Positions 10,284 to 19,895 of a DNA stretch of 64,000 nucleotides are shown here, in pieces. The position numbers were made by a program, and so were the translations under genes. Position 1 is the first letter of the stretch; every line of letters begins with the position of its first letter. The notes beneath the pieces were generated by a model. That model was not told the DNA's origin. It made no database searches and saw only the letters and a list, made by a program, of their open reading frames with translations. The stretch is from Melieria omissa (Eukaryota; Arthropoda; Insecta; Diptera; Ulidiidae), in the NCBI GenBank assembly GCA_963971225.1, contig OZ020269.1, forward strand, positions 41,995,264 through 42,059,263, read 5' to 3'.

Positions 10284-11640
10284 ATGGTTAAACTCGAGCT
10301 GCTGAAGGTGGACCAGCTGAAGAAGGAGCTGGCTGCCTGGAATTTGCCGACGCATGGGCAAAGGGCATGTCGGCGCAAATTGAAACGGCGAATCGAGAAA
10401 TAGCAGCGAAACTGGAAACCACGAATCAGGAACTGTCGGCGCAAATGGCAGCGAAACTGAAAACTACAAATCAGGAAATTTCGGCAAAAGTCGTAACGGC
10501 GAATCGAGAAATTGCAGCGAAATTGGAAATTACTCATCAGGAAATTTCGGCACGAATGGAAACGGCGAATCAAGAAATGTCAGCGCAACTGGAAACTGCG
10601 AATTGCGAGTTGTCCACCAAGCTTCAGGAAAATTCTGCGCGCATGGAGCAGAAAGTGGAAGAAATCTCCAACAAGCTACATGTGAAGGTGGAGCACCTGG
10701 GAGCGCAAGTGGAACCCTTGGACAAACGAGTCGACGAGCTGGATGAGTCCTTAAACAAACGAGTTGACAATCTGGAAGATTCGGTGAACAGGAAAATTTA
10801 CGAGCGGCTTAGAGAGGTACAGCTGCGAGCAAGGGTGCAGTCGGTTGAGGAAAGTTTTGCCATAGCAGTGCCTACTTATGATGGTACTACGTCGTTCGAC
10901 ACATTCAAACTACAATTCGATATGGCTGCTTTGGAGAGTCAGTGGACCGATGTTAGGAAAGGTCGGAGACTGATACTGGCTCTAAGAGGTCCTGCGGCTG
11001 AGGTAATAAAAACAGTTCCGGAAGGTTTGAGAGGTGATTACGAGATCGTCATAAGGGCAAAATACAAATACAAAATACAAATACAAAATGGTGTATTATT
11101 GCGAGCTGAAGAGCCGTAGGCAAAGAGCCAACGAGGCGCTGCAGACATATGCAGCAGACATTGAGCGGCTCGTACAGTTTTGCTACCCGAAATTCGGCGG
11201 TGATGACCTCGAGAGGATGAAGATTGAGTCATTTATTGAAGGTCTTCATGACCCAGAGACACGTCGCAGTGCATTGATGATGGGCAAGTCGACATTTAAG
11301 GAGACGGTGACCAGCGCGATGACGTATGAGGCGGCCTGGAGGGGAAGTTTTCGACATTCATCTGCGGAAAGGCGTCGAGCCCAATCTCGACGTGTCACGC
11401 AACGCCAGACAGTGAGTTCGGAGGCACCAGCGGGACTGCGAGCAGTGTCATCTAGAGTCAGTTGCTGGCGATGTGGCAAGCAAGGCCACATATCACGAGA
11501 CTGCCATCTGCGAGAAAAGCGTTTCGGACTACAGACGTCGCCAGGAAGGGCTGACGCTCTGCAACACCATTCGTGCGAAACCGAGCGCAGGCATAATTCG
11601 CAGGCCGAAAACGAGGGACAAATTGTGGATGTTCGGTCGG
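10284..11640 (+). pseudogene. gag relic: SAP-like start, coiled coil, capsid, zinc knuckle
   Basis: The likely start is ATG 10284 (MVKLELLKVDQLKKELAAW, SAP-like). A frame change follows, and then a long run of ETANREIAAKLE-type repeats about 12 residues long, strongly predicted as coiled coil. A capsid-like domain follows: VPTYDGTTSFDTFKLQFD, then ALRGPAAEVIKTV. Near 11060-11090 an expanded AATACAA-type repeat shifts the frame, and the capsid continues with ANEALQTYAADIERL. A single CCHC zinc knuckle, CWRCGKQGHISRDC, lies at about 11464-11505. Frameshifts prevent one intact Gag. Confidence 0.8.
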
Positions 11641-12337
11641 TAAGAGTTCTGCAAAAGGAAGATTGGCTTGCGGAAAGGCTAAAGATCTCGCGAAGATCAT
11701 TAAAGGCAAAGCGCGGAAATTACGGCCGGACTGGCAGGAGATGGCTGATGAGAGCCCGATCACGAAGGCTTACTGGGCACAGTGGCAAAGTCTACGTCTG
11801 CAGGATGGCTGCCTATACCGCGAGTGGGAGAGCAGGGATGACAGGACCAGAAAATCCCTAAAAGTGGTCCCGAGAGGCCAAATCGACGATGTCATCGCGG
11901 CAAACCATAACGACTCCAGTGGAGGGCACCGAGGCATCGCAAAAATTGTCGCCAAGATAAGAAGGCGATTCTATTGGGTAGGATGCCAGGAGTCTGTCGC
12001 TGAGTGGATCAGAGGTTGTAATTGGTGTTCGGCTGCGAAAGCGCCGAGGAGGAGATCGCGGAGCCGCACTCAACGAGTCGAAAGCAGGTTAACAGCGAGC
12101 TATGGTCTACGGGCTAACCCAGAAGGGTTCCAAGAAGGCGATCTGGTAACGCTTTACAACCCGCAGCGGAGGAAAGGTTTGTGTCCGAAACTTCAAACAT
12201 CATGGGAAGGACCGTACAAAGTCGTGACGAAGATTAGTGGTGTACAGAGTTCAACGCTGCAGCAACAGAAACGCGAGGTTGAAAGTAGTCCATTTGGAGC
12301 GCCTGGCGTCTCAATCCGGCGGAGCCTCGGTACTTGA
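11641..12337 (+). pseudogene. Integrase relic: zinc-binding domain fused to C-terminal domain
   Basis: Frame 11663-12337 carries the H2C2 integrase zinc-binding domain (ANHNDSSGGHRGIAKIVAKI, then CNWC). It jumps directly to the C-terminal domain, GFQEGDLVTLYNPQRRKGL, then PKLQTSWEGPYKVV. The whole DDE catalytic core between them is missing without breaking the frame. Known families place this C-terminal motif in Gypsy elements of the 412/mdg1 type. Confidence 0.8.
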
Positions 12338-12367
12338 TTGGGAGGAACAAGTCTAAGTGATGGGCAG

Positions 12368-12758
12368 TGAAACGAAGAGGTACTCTGTGCGTACTCAAGC
12401 ATACTTTTAGGCATTAACTTTAAAGACGACAAATTTGGTATAATTCGCTTGGTATAGTCCGATATGGCAAGGATGGTTCTCGAAGAAATGGGCTGTGCGA
12501 GAATGGTCGAGCGCTTTCCAATTGGAAGTTGCAAGATAAGAAAACTGGTATAAAAGCAGCCGTGTGCAGCGCAATGGGTCGAGTCTGTGTTGAGCAAGCA
12601 AAGGGGGAACATGCAATAGTAGTAGTGTAAAGTAGAACAAGTGTAAATCTCTAAATAAAGTGATTGTTAGTTTTGACTACGTTGCGCTGGATAATTAAAG
12701 TTGTTTTATTTTCAAACCCAATCCAAACGAACCTTGGGAAACTTGGATTTTCGTAGCA
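12368..12758 (+). repeat. 3' LTR
   Basis: 391 bp, starting TGAAACGAAG and ending CGTAGCA, with TATA box and polyadenylation-type signal as in the 5' LTR. It has short internal deletions relative to the 5' LTR, including the stretch before CGATAAGAAAACTGG. A purine-rich run (GGGAGGAACAAG) about 20 bases upstream may be the polypurine tract. Confidence 0.9.
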
Positions 12759-12762
12759 ATAT

Positions 12763-13097
12763 TATAAATTTCAAGTACTTATTGTGAACCACTTTTTTCT
12801 GGTCATGCAACAAATTGGCTTTAAAATCAATCATAATTTTATTTTCATACGATACAACCAGTTGTGGAACAACTAAAACTTCGCAAGATTCGACTTTTCG
12901 ACATTCTAGTCAAGTCGTACAAAATATTCCATCGTCTAAGGCCAACTTTAAAACGCTGTGGTCATTTAATTTAAACGTTAAGTTCTTAAAAATCAGTTTC
13001 TTACGTTACGTGTTACAAAAACTAACTTATTTTTGAAATTTGTGCGTTCTTAACATTTGAGTAAGGTGGGAAATTCAATATCAAATCACAATATGCA
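12763..13097. other. No gene recognised
   Basis: AT-rich flank of the Gypsy-type element. A 73-codon frame at 12815 has no recognisable motif and I do not consider it a gene. Confidence 0.5.
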
Positions 13098-13099
13098 TA

Positions 13100-13287
13100 C
13101 ACCTAATTCTGTTTTTACACGGTCTTTTTTCACACGGTTTGGATTTGACACGGTTTGAAAATAAAAAATTTTTAATTTTTTTACACGATTTTATTCTATT
13201 TAGCACGAAGAATTGAAATTTTTTAATTTTCTAACCGTGTTAAATCAAAACCGTGTAAAAAAGACAGTGTAAAAACAGAACTAGGTG
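13100..13287. mobile_element. 188-bp MITE with long terminal inverted repeats
   Basis: The ends CACCTAATTCTGTTTTTACA and its inverted partner (with one change, CACCTAGTTCTG) continue inward as a foldback of about 55-60 bp rich in ACACGG motifs. TA flanks both ends (13098-13099 and 13288-13289). There is no coding capacity. TA targets suggest mobilisation by a Tc1/mariner-type transposase. It ends eight bases before the mariner TSD. Confidence 0.85.
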
Positions 13288-13297
13288 TATATATATA

Positions 13298-14591
13298 ACA
13301 CTTCGTTCAATAATGTGTGTGACTGACACATAGATGGCGGCACTAATACTAAATCAATATTTTGTTTCGAAATTGTGAACCTTGTTAGGCTTACTGTCAA
13401 AATTATATGTCAATCCGACCATTAGTTTACAAGTTACAGTGCTTTAAGTGACACTACTTTTGAGTTTTCAAAAAAAATGAATTCAAAGCAATTCCGTGTG
13501 CTGATTTATCATTGTTTTTTAATGAAAAAAAATACTGTTCAATGCCAGGAATGGCTTGAAAAACATTATTCGGACTCTACTCCATCAAAAAGAACCATTT
13601 GTTATTGGTATGCCGAATTCAAACGTGGTCGTACAGACACCGGTGACATTCCATCTACTGGACGGCCAAATTACGTTGTTATTCCGGAAAACGTTGAAAA
13701 AACACTGAAAATCATTATGTCTGACCGTAAAGTGAAAGTGTGGGAGATTGCTGACATTCTAAAGATATCAGCAGGCAGTGTACACACCATAATACACGAA
13801 CATTTGGTTATGAAAAAGGTGTTTTCGAAATGGGTGCCGCGTTTGCTCACACCGGAGCAAAAACAACAACGAATCGATGATTCAAAGAGCTGTTTGGGCA
13901 TGTTTACGCGCAACAAGTCGGAGTTTTTGCGTCGGTACATCACAATGGATGAAACATGGATCCACCATTTCACTCCAGAGTCAAATCGGCAGTCTGCTGA
14001 ATGGCATGCAACCGGTGAAAGCCGCCCAAAGCGTCCAAAGGCACAAACATCGGCTGGCAAGGTTATGGCGTCAGTATTTTGGGATGTGCACGGAATAATA
14101 TTCATCGACTATCTTGAGAAAGGGAAAACAATCAATAGCGACTATTATATAGCGTTGTTGGAACGTTTGAAAGAAGAAATCGCGATTAAGCGGCCCCATA
14201 TGAAGAAGAAAAAAGTGTTGTTTCACCAAGACAATGCACCGTGTCACAAGTCGATGAAAACGATGGCAAAAATGCATGAATTGGGCTTCGAATTGCTTCC
14301 TCATCCCCCGTATTCTCCAGATCTGGCCCCCAGCGACTACTGGCTCTTCGCAGACCTCAAAAAGATGCTCCGAGGTAAGAGATTTGGCTCAAATGATGAA
14401 GTAATCGCCGAAACTAACGCCTATTTTGAAGGCAAAGAAAAATCGTTCTACAAAGGCGGTATCGAAAGATTGGAAAAGCGTTGGAATGATTGTATCTCCC
14501 TAAAAGGGGACTATGTTGATGAATAAAAACGAATTTTGGCAAAAAAAATGTGTTTTAATTAGTTAGTCACACACATTATTGAACGAAGTGT
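13298..14591 (+). mobile_element. Complete mariner element
   Basis: 1294 bp with 27-bp perfect inverted repeats (outer part ACACTTCGTTCAATAATGTG), TA at both ends (13296-13297 and 14592-14593), and an undamaged transposase frame. Size, TIR length and layout match the roughly 1.3 kb norm for mariners. It is the only TE here with both ends and a full-length enzyme. The deleted copy at 6944-7222 belongs to the same family. Confidence 0.95.
13477..14526 (+). CDS. Mariner transposase, 349 aa, DD34D, intact
   Basis: Cut-and-paste transposase that binds the element's TIRs and inserts at TA. Residues 1-110 hold two helix-turn-helix units joined by a GRP linker (GRP at 62-64). WVPRLL at 119-124 is the mariner dimerisation motif (usually WVPHEL). 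The catalytic triad is present: D158 in TMDETWIHH, D252 in FHQDNAPCH, and D287 in YSPDLAPSDYWLF, with 34 residues between the last two. The frame starts at the first ATG, 179 bp after the left end, and reaches a natural stop 65 bp before the right end. No stop or frameshift is seen, so it may encode an active enzyme; expression is unknown. Motifs suggest the irritans-like group. Confidence 0.95.
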   Translation: MNSKQFRVLIYHCFLMKKNTVQCQEWLEKHYSDSTPSKRTICYWYAEFKRGRTDTGDIPSTGRPNYVVIPENVEKTLKIIMSDRKVKVWEIADILKISAGSVHTIIHEHLVMKKVFSKWVPRLLTPEQKQQRIDDSKSCLGMFTRNKSEFLRRYITMDETWIHHFTPESNRQSAEWHATGESRPKRPKAQTSAGKVMASVFWDVHGIIFIDYLEKGKTINSDYYIALLERLKEEIAIKRPHMKKKKVLFHQDNAPCHKSMKTMAKMHELGFELLPHPPYSPDLAPSDYWLFADLKKMLRGKRFGSNDEVIAETNAYFEGKEKSFYKGGIERLEKRWNDCISLKGDYVDE

Positions 14592-14861
14592 TATATATAT
14601 ACCGTCGAACATCCCTATAGTGAACTTCTATACAATGAAGTTATCCGTATAATGAATTAATTTCAAAGACACAGCTTTATCGTTCTATTCTAAGTGCATT
14701 TTGATCTCCTTACAATGACTTTCCATATAGTGAATTTTTCTATACAATGAATAAATGTTTTAGTTGAAAACTTTGCTTTCATTCGTTTTTTGTCTCCTAG
14801 GGTTTTCCATAATATTATTATAATTATAAATTAAAAATTAATTAAAAAATTAAAATTATTA

Positions 14862-15784
14862 TAGGGTTTTCCAACAAGAGGTGTTATTTTGAATCATTCG
14901 GTAGCTGTCACTTTTGAAGTTTTTATTCTTTGACATTTGGCAAGTAGAAACTACGCCATTACTGAAAATGGAACGATACACGCTTCAACAACGCATTAAA
15001 ATTATTAAAATTCACTACAAAAATTGTGAAAATCTTGCAGTCACAGTTCGCAAAACTAAAGCATTTTTGGGTCGTCGTGAAGCACCTTGTCGGACCACAA
15101 TACAGAAATTGGTGGAAAAATTCGAGCTCGGAAAACCCAAGAGTTATTGTTGAGAAGCCTCTCCATCCTCAACGTGTGACTGTTTGGTGCGGTTTATGGT
15201 CCGGCGGGGTCATTGGACCTAACTTTTTCGAAAATGAGGTTGGATCAACAGTTACGGTGAATGGATTGCGCTATCGAGAGATGATTAATGATTTTTTATG
15301 GTCGGAGTTGGATGGTATTGATCTGGACAACGTTTACTTTGAACAAGACGCCGCTACGTGCCACACAAGCAACGAAAAAATTACTCTTTTACGGGAAAAG
15401 TTTCCGGACCGTGTTATCTCTGGAAGAGGTGATCACAATTGGCCATCGAGATCTTGTGATTTAACACCTTGCGAAATCTTCCTTTGGGGCCACGTGAAAG
15501 ATAAGGTGTACGTCAACAGCCTAGAGTCGACACAAGACCTCAAAGATAGAATTCGTGAGGCTATCGAGGACATAGAGCAGCCACTTTGCGATTTTGTTAT
15601 GGAAAATTTCATGAAAAGGATATGGTCCTGTAAGCGTGGTCGTGGTGGCCATTTGGCTGATGTTGTTTTTCATTATTAACGGCATACCTTCCTCTTTATT
15701 ATGAAATAAACATCCGATCATTTATCTAAAAAAATAACATTTTTCTTTGAATACCAAAATAACACCTCCTTTTGGAAAACCCTG
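14862..15784 (+). mobile_element. Rosa-like mariner-superfamily element (DD41D type), deleted
   Basis: Ends AGGGTTTTCCAACAAGAGG and the inverted AGGGTTTTCCAAAAGGAGG flank a 923-bp element. TA lies at 14860-14861 and 15785-15786. The TIRs extend about 30 bp to GGTGTTATTTTG. It holds two transposase pieces and is inserted in the pogo-like element. A further AGGGTTTTCC copy at 14814 lies just outside and is unexplained. Confidence 0.85.
14968..15679 (+). pseudogene. Rosa-like transposase relic
   Basis: The N-terminal piece (ATG 14968) reads MERYTLQQRIKIIKIHY, then RKTKAFLGRREAPCRTTI, a helix-turn-helix region. It ends at a stop at 15151-15153. A deletion removes the middle, including the first catalytic Asp. 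The second frame gives HPQRVTVWCGLWSGG, then YFEQDAATCH (second Asp). Exactly 41 residues later it has Glu in CDLTPCEIFLWG, at the place where DD41D elements carry Asp. The rosa family (DD41D) was described from Ceratitis rosa. The enzyme is dead through deletion, frameshift and the D-to-E change. Confidence 0.8.
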
Positions 15785-15956
15785 TATTTTCTGTCATATA
15801 CCGTAACAAAGTAAAACATATTTTGGGGAACCCCAGAAGTTAAAAATAACAACAGCATAAGAAGAAGAAAATCACTGCACTAACAATTTTGACAGCAATT
15901 GTTTGTTTTGAGTGAATAATGTCGCAGCGAAGTAGCATTTCGTACAGACAGTATGT

Positions 15957-17068
15957 CTGTTGCATGGAGTTTTTTACATGAATCTGAATCGTTTTTCTAC
16001 GCTGTTTTCAAAACCATACTCCGTTTTTATGCAACAGCTCTAGTTTTCGCAAAAAATGGGCGTGTCTCTTTTTCGAATTTTCTTCGTCTTTTTCCTCGTT
16101 TTCGACTGTAATTTCTGAACCAATAATCCTATCGACATTTTATATCGTTGCACTTACAACATTTCACGCCATCTTTTCTAACATTAATAAATTTTATGCG
16201 TTCTAAATTGGCGTTGTAATAAGGTTTCAAAGAAGGAAAATATTGAATTTCAGAGCGTTGTTTCTGATGGCGAAAATTGTGCAAATGTTTCATAAATCAA
16301 GTTACGAAGTATATGAATATCGTAAGAAGGAACATCAAGCAATACAACACAGCCAAATTATTTGGCGGAATACACATTTGCATCGAAATAATAGCAAAAA
16401 TGTACTATAGCGATTTTCATCTCTTTTCATACTTTTTCCTTAAAAAATTAGGAGCCTCAAAATATGTTCTTTTATATGTTCCACTTATAGTCTGGAATAC
16501 GAGCAAAAAACAAAATGATTTTGAATTGCTCGAAACAAAAAAAAAAATTAAAAACGTTGCATATTTTCAGGCCCCTAATTTTTGAATGAAAAAGTATGAA
16601 AAGTGATGAGAATGGCTATGGTACATTTTTACTATTATTTCGATGCAAACGTGTATTCCGCCAAATAATTTGGCTGTGTTATATTGCTTGATGTGTCGAC
16701 TTTCATTGTACACCTAACTCGTTAATTGTTATACAAAAAATGGGTATGTTTTTGACCATAAAAGAAAACGCCTTAAAATTCCATATTTTCCGACTTTGAG
16801 GTCCAATTACCGTGGCATTTTAAAACTTATAAAAATAAGTTACATCGGAAAAGAAGCCGTGCGGTGTTGTTAATGCGATGTTAATCATATCAATCGGTTT
16901 TTGGTTTAGAAATTACGATCAAAAATATGGAAAAAGTAGAGGAAAAACTGAAAAAATGACACGGTACCTATATCTCACAAACTAGAGCTGCTAAAAAAAA
17001 TCTGAGGATAGATTCGAAATCAGCGCACTCAAATTAGTAAGAAACAGTAGAAAAACTCCATGCAACAG
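15957..17068. mobile_element. Unclassified TIR element inside the pogo-like coding region
   Basis: The left end CTGTTGCATGGAGTTTTT is repeated inverted at the right end (17051-17068), 18 bp perfect, with a second weaker inverted match further in (GCAGCTCTAGTTT). Removing 1.1 kb rejoins the pogo-like reading. No transposase is readable. A CAG at both junctions may be a short TSD. It contains the foldback at 16332-16694. Confidence 0.7.
16332..16694. mobile_element. Foldback MITE, arms of about 120 bp
   Basis: The left arm starts ACATCAAGCAATACAACACA and runs through CCAAATTATTTGGCGGAATA and TTTGCATCGAAATAATAG to about 16453. The right arm, from about 16567, is its inverted copy with scattered mismatches. 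The loop is AT-rich and non-coding. No clear TSD is seen. It is nested third deep: foldback in TIR element in pogo-like element. Confidence 0.8.
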
Positions 17069-17509
17069 AAAAAAAGTGTTTTTTGTTGCGCTGTGTAATT
17101 AAAAAAGTTAAAGAGGGAGAAACAAGAGATATTGCCAAGCAGTTTGGAATTCTTCCCAGTTCTTTATTAAATATTAAAAAAAAAACAAGTCAGCGATTTT
17201 AAAAAATGCAGAAGACGGGCAATTGGCGGATGCGGTGTTACCTACATTGCGACGAATTTTTTTATTCTCTTGATGTACTTCGAATCTTTGTGGAGATGAA
17301 GAGCAACGTACCGAATAATGTTTTTAAGTCTCTAAATGTATAAGAAGGCTTTGTTGAGGAAGAAAAGTGGAAGGTTGTAATCCAAACTAAAATACCTCAT
17401 TATTTGAAATAAAAGATGAAAAAATATCATAATTTCTAGGTATATAATGAAGTTTGTATATAATGAAGCTTTTTTCTGGTCCCGTGCGAATTCATTATAG
17501 GGAAGTTCG

Positions 17510-17577
17510 ACATACATATATGTATGTATATACATATATTTGCATACATACATACATATGTGTATGCAAACGGTTGC
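17510..17577. repeat. TATG/CATA microsatellite
   Basis: Imperfect runs of ATGTATGT and CATACATACATA at the outer edge of the pogo-like element. Confidence 0.8.
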
Positions 17578-17851
17578 TACGTATGTATGTAACTTGCCAT
17601 TGCCAACTAATGCTTTTATCGTTGAATCGTTTTATTAGTAGTTTGATATAAGTTTCATTATTCTTGATTGTAAATCGTAATAAGTGGAAGACAATATTTT
17701 TGTTGTACTCTTTAGGCTATAGTTCTTCTGCTACATGTATGCTTTCATAAAGTTAAAGTAGTTTTTATTTTTTCATAAGCACTTTATATTATATGTGTGA
17801 ATAATTTATAACATATATCTGGATTTACTACACTCGGTCCGACCACACTCG

Positions 17852-18108
17852 TGGCTGCCAAGGTGTATTAATAAGGTGATGGCACTACGATTCCCATGTA
17901 TTTTGTTAGTGCTTTTGGGCATCCTGCTTGTCAAAATCAAATCAAAAGACAAGCAACACAAAAACAATTTTACAAATTTTTGACAATGAGGATGCCCATT
18001 CGCGAAAAGCCAAAGAAAATCAGAAGAAATCAAAAGAAAATAAGAAGAAAAAAGTTTAAGCAGCTGTGTTGCCACCACTACCTTATTAAATGTGCCTTGG
18101 TGGCTGCA
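17852..18108. mobile_element. Small palindromic MITE
   Basis: The left segment GCTGCCAAGGTGTATTAATA..GGTGATGGCA and the right segment are inverted copies with small indels. Inside, GGGCATCC..TGTCAAAA is inverted against TTTTGACAATGAGGATGCCC. No TSD was resolved. Confidence 0.5.
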
Positions 18109-19182
18109 AAAGAAGAGTTGGTCATAGTTAATATAGGTATGTTGCATGCAATGAAATCGTACATACTCATCCATACATATATAAACTTATTTCGGTATAT
18201 GTACCTGTGTGTAATGCATTCATATGCAACTTTAAATGCTTTGTCATTCATTTACGATCCACAAAATCCACATACTTCATAAACGGGTGTGTGTATATAC
18301 ACGCGCATATTCACACAGAGAGAATTTCAGTATAACACAGCAACACAGGGCCATATGATTAATACTACGCTAAACAGCTGATTCAGTGCAAAAGCATCGA
18401 ATAGCTACACAACAACGTACCACAAACTGACGAAAACTGCAGCTGATAATCTTGTAGTGCTATACATGTACATAAAAAAATTATAATGGACAACAATTCG
18501 AGTTCTCCACTGTGTATAACGTCTCTAAGTGTGAAATCGAAAAAGTGCCAACCCAAATATGTGTATTTAACTGCGAAATTCAATTGAGCATACGCATGCA
18601 ACTCGTAATTAAGCAATATTTTAAGAATATCTAAACAATATCTTCTGCGCAGTTCTTTCGAGTGATACACAGTTCGTAATGTAATATACAAATCGAATAT
18701 AATATGCACACACACTAACTAGTGAGTTCGCAATGCGTGATAGTCTCTAATAGAGAGTAGAGAAGAAAAATATTAACTGTTTCCATGCGTGTACAAAAAT
18801 ACCATATGATATATGAAATTATTTAGAAGTGTAACTATAATTTATCTTAAAATCGAATTGTGACAAGTACTGGTAGATTTTATACATAGCTGCAAATCAC
18901 ATCTACGTACATCCATATGTAAATTGAACCACTATGCAGATTTAAAACGAATATTTATCAATTCTTAATGTACGTTGCTAACGAACGTGATGTTTTACAC
19001 ATGTAAGAAGGAACGGGGGCAAGAAACCTGAAACAGCCAATGAATTGTATATAACACACATATGATTGCAAAAGACATATTAACTTTTGTACTAGTGCAT
19101 ACCTCAACTTCTCCCTGTAATTAAATCTACCTTCAAAAATACTTGAATCGTTCCTACAAACGGAAGTTGAACCGTAAAAACA
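18109..19182. other. No gene recognised; possible 5' flank or UTR of the exon at 19183
   Basis: No TE match, no coding frame, and less AT-skewed than its neighbours. It lies upstream of the candidate first exon and could include its promoter and 5' UTR, but I see no decisive TATA or initiator placement. Confidence 0.4.
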
Positions 19183-19386
19183 ATGTACCTTAGCAAAAGT
19201 AATACGCCTAATTTCACAATAGAAAAGGTAATCAATGAAAGCATTACCGACTCGGGAGACAAATCAGAAACATTTTTACAATTAGCGCGAAGTGCCAACG
19301 ACAATAATATGGAGAGCTGCAGTGTAATATTTGGCTCACAACGTGTTGATTTAAATTCCAGTACTCCGTACTCAGATGCCACTCAA
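19183..19386 (+). CDS. Candidate first coding exon of a host gene (68 codons)
   Basis: ATG at 19183 sits in a good insect start context (AAAACA before it). The frame encodes 68 residues, including TPNFTIEKVINESITDSGD, and ends ..YSDATQ directly before GTAAGC, a good splice donor, in phase 0. FTIEKVI resembles the engrailed-homology-1 repressor motif (F-x-I-x-x-I/V) found near the start of many homeodomain and other repressor proteins. That is a motif resemblance, not an identification. The following intron would hold the hAT MITE, the PIF-like element and a SINE. I do not recognise a next exon in the window. Alternatively it is a chance ORF. Confidence 0.4.
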
Positions 19387-19895
19387 GTAAGCATTTACTA
19401 AATTTTTAGTACCTATTTTACTTGCATTTACTTGCATACTTTCATAAAAACTTTAATATGTAAGTATACATGTAAACAATTTTAATATTTACATATACAT
19501 TGGTCTTTATATATATTGGTCTAAAGTGGATACACGTTGTACATATATCAACTGATTTGTTTCATGGTTTTATTTTAAAATATTTATAAATATTTTATAG
19601 ATTGTGTTTTCTGCTAGAACGGTTACTGTGTATGTTGCCAAAAACTATCTTTAATTTTTTTAGTCCTATAAGCATTGGCACCCATATGTTGCGCGTGTTA
19701 ACTTGTATATAAAGGACCTAACATACATTTCTTTTGCCTATTCCGAAAAGTTTCTCAAAGGTTACTCTGAGTTCCATTTCTTTCTAAGGGAAAGCAATAT
19801 TGTTATTTCTCTGATTGGTTTTGACTCGGACAGCGTCTCGGATCTTGCGCTGAGCATTGTCTCAGATTTGCAGTTCGGTTCACTAACCAGTCAAG
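19387..19895. other. No gene recognised; possible intron start
   Basis: AT-rich non-coding sequence between the candidate exon and the hAT MITE. A short frame at 19703 runs into the MITE and has no family match. Confidence 0.4.

Larger units (their letters stand above)
9813..12758 (+). mobile_element. Non-autonomous Gypsy-type LTR retrotransposon
   Basis: A complete insertion: 5' LTR 9813-10224, 3' LTR 12368-12758, and ATAT target duplications at 9809-9812 and 12759-12762. Between them are a primer-binding site, a gag relic and the two ends of the integrase region. Protease, RT, RNase H and the integrase catalytic core are absent, so the internal part is about 2.1 kb. The RNA may still be packaged in trans if a full-length relative exists. 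Two solo LTRs of the family lie at 2479-2884 and 59825-60249. The clade is uncertain; the integrase C-terminus resembles 412/mdg1-type elements. Confidence 0.92.
14602..17511 (+). mobile_element. Pogo/Tigger-like element disrupted by two insertions
   Basis: The left end CCGTCGAACATCCCTATAGT and the right end (inverted, GTCGAACTTCCCTATAATGA) form imperfect TIRs next to TA-rich flanks. Subterminal ATAATGAA motifs repeat on both sides. Coding traces are MSQRSSISYRQ at about 15919 and, beyond the second insertion, KVKEGETRDIAKQFGILPSSL at about 17108. The latter is a CENP-B/pogo-type helix-turn-helix. No DDE domain remains. The rosa-like element (14862-15784) and the TIR element (15957-17068) sit inside it. 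The left end directly abuts the mariner. Confidence 0.7.

Noticed and set aside
14811..14862. Short AT-rich block bounded by two AGGGTTTTCC motifs as a mini-element
   Set aside because: Only the inner motif is part of an element with a matching right end; the outer one has no inverted partner or TSD.
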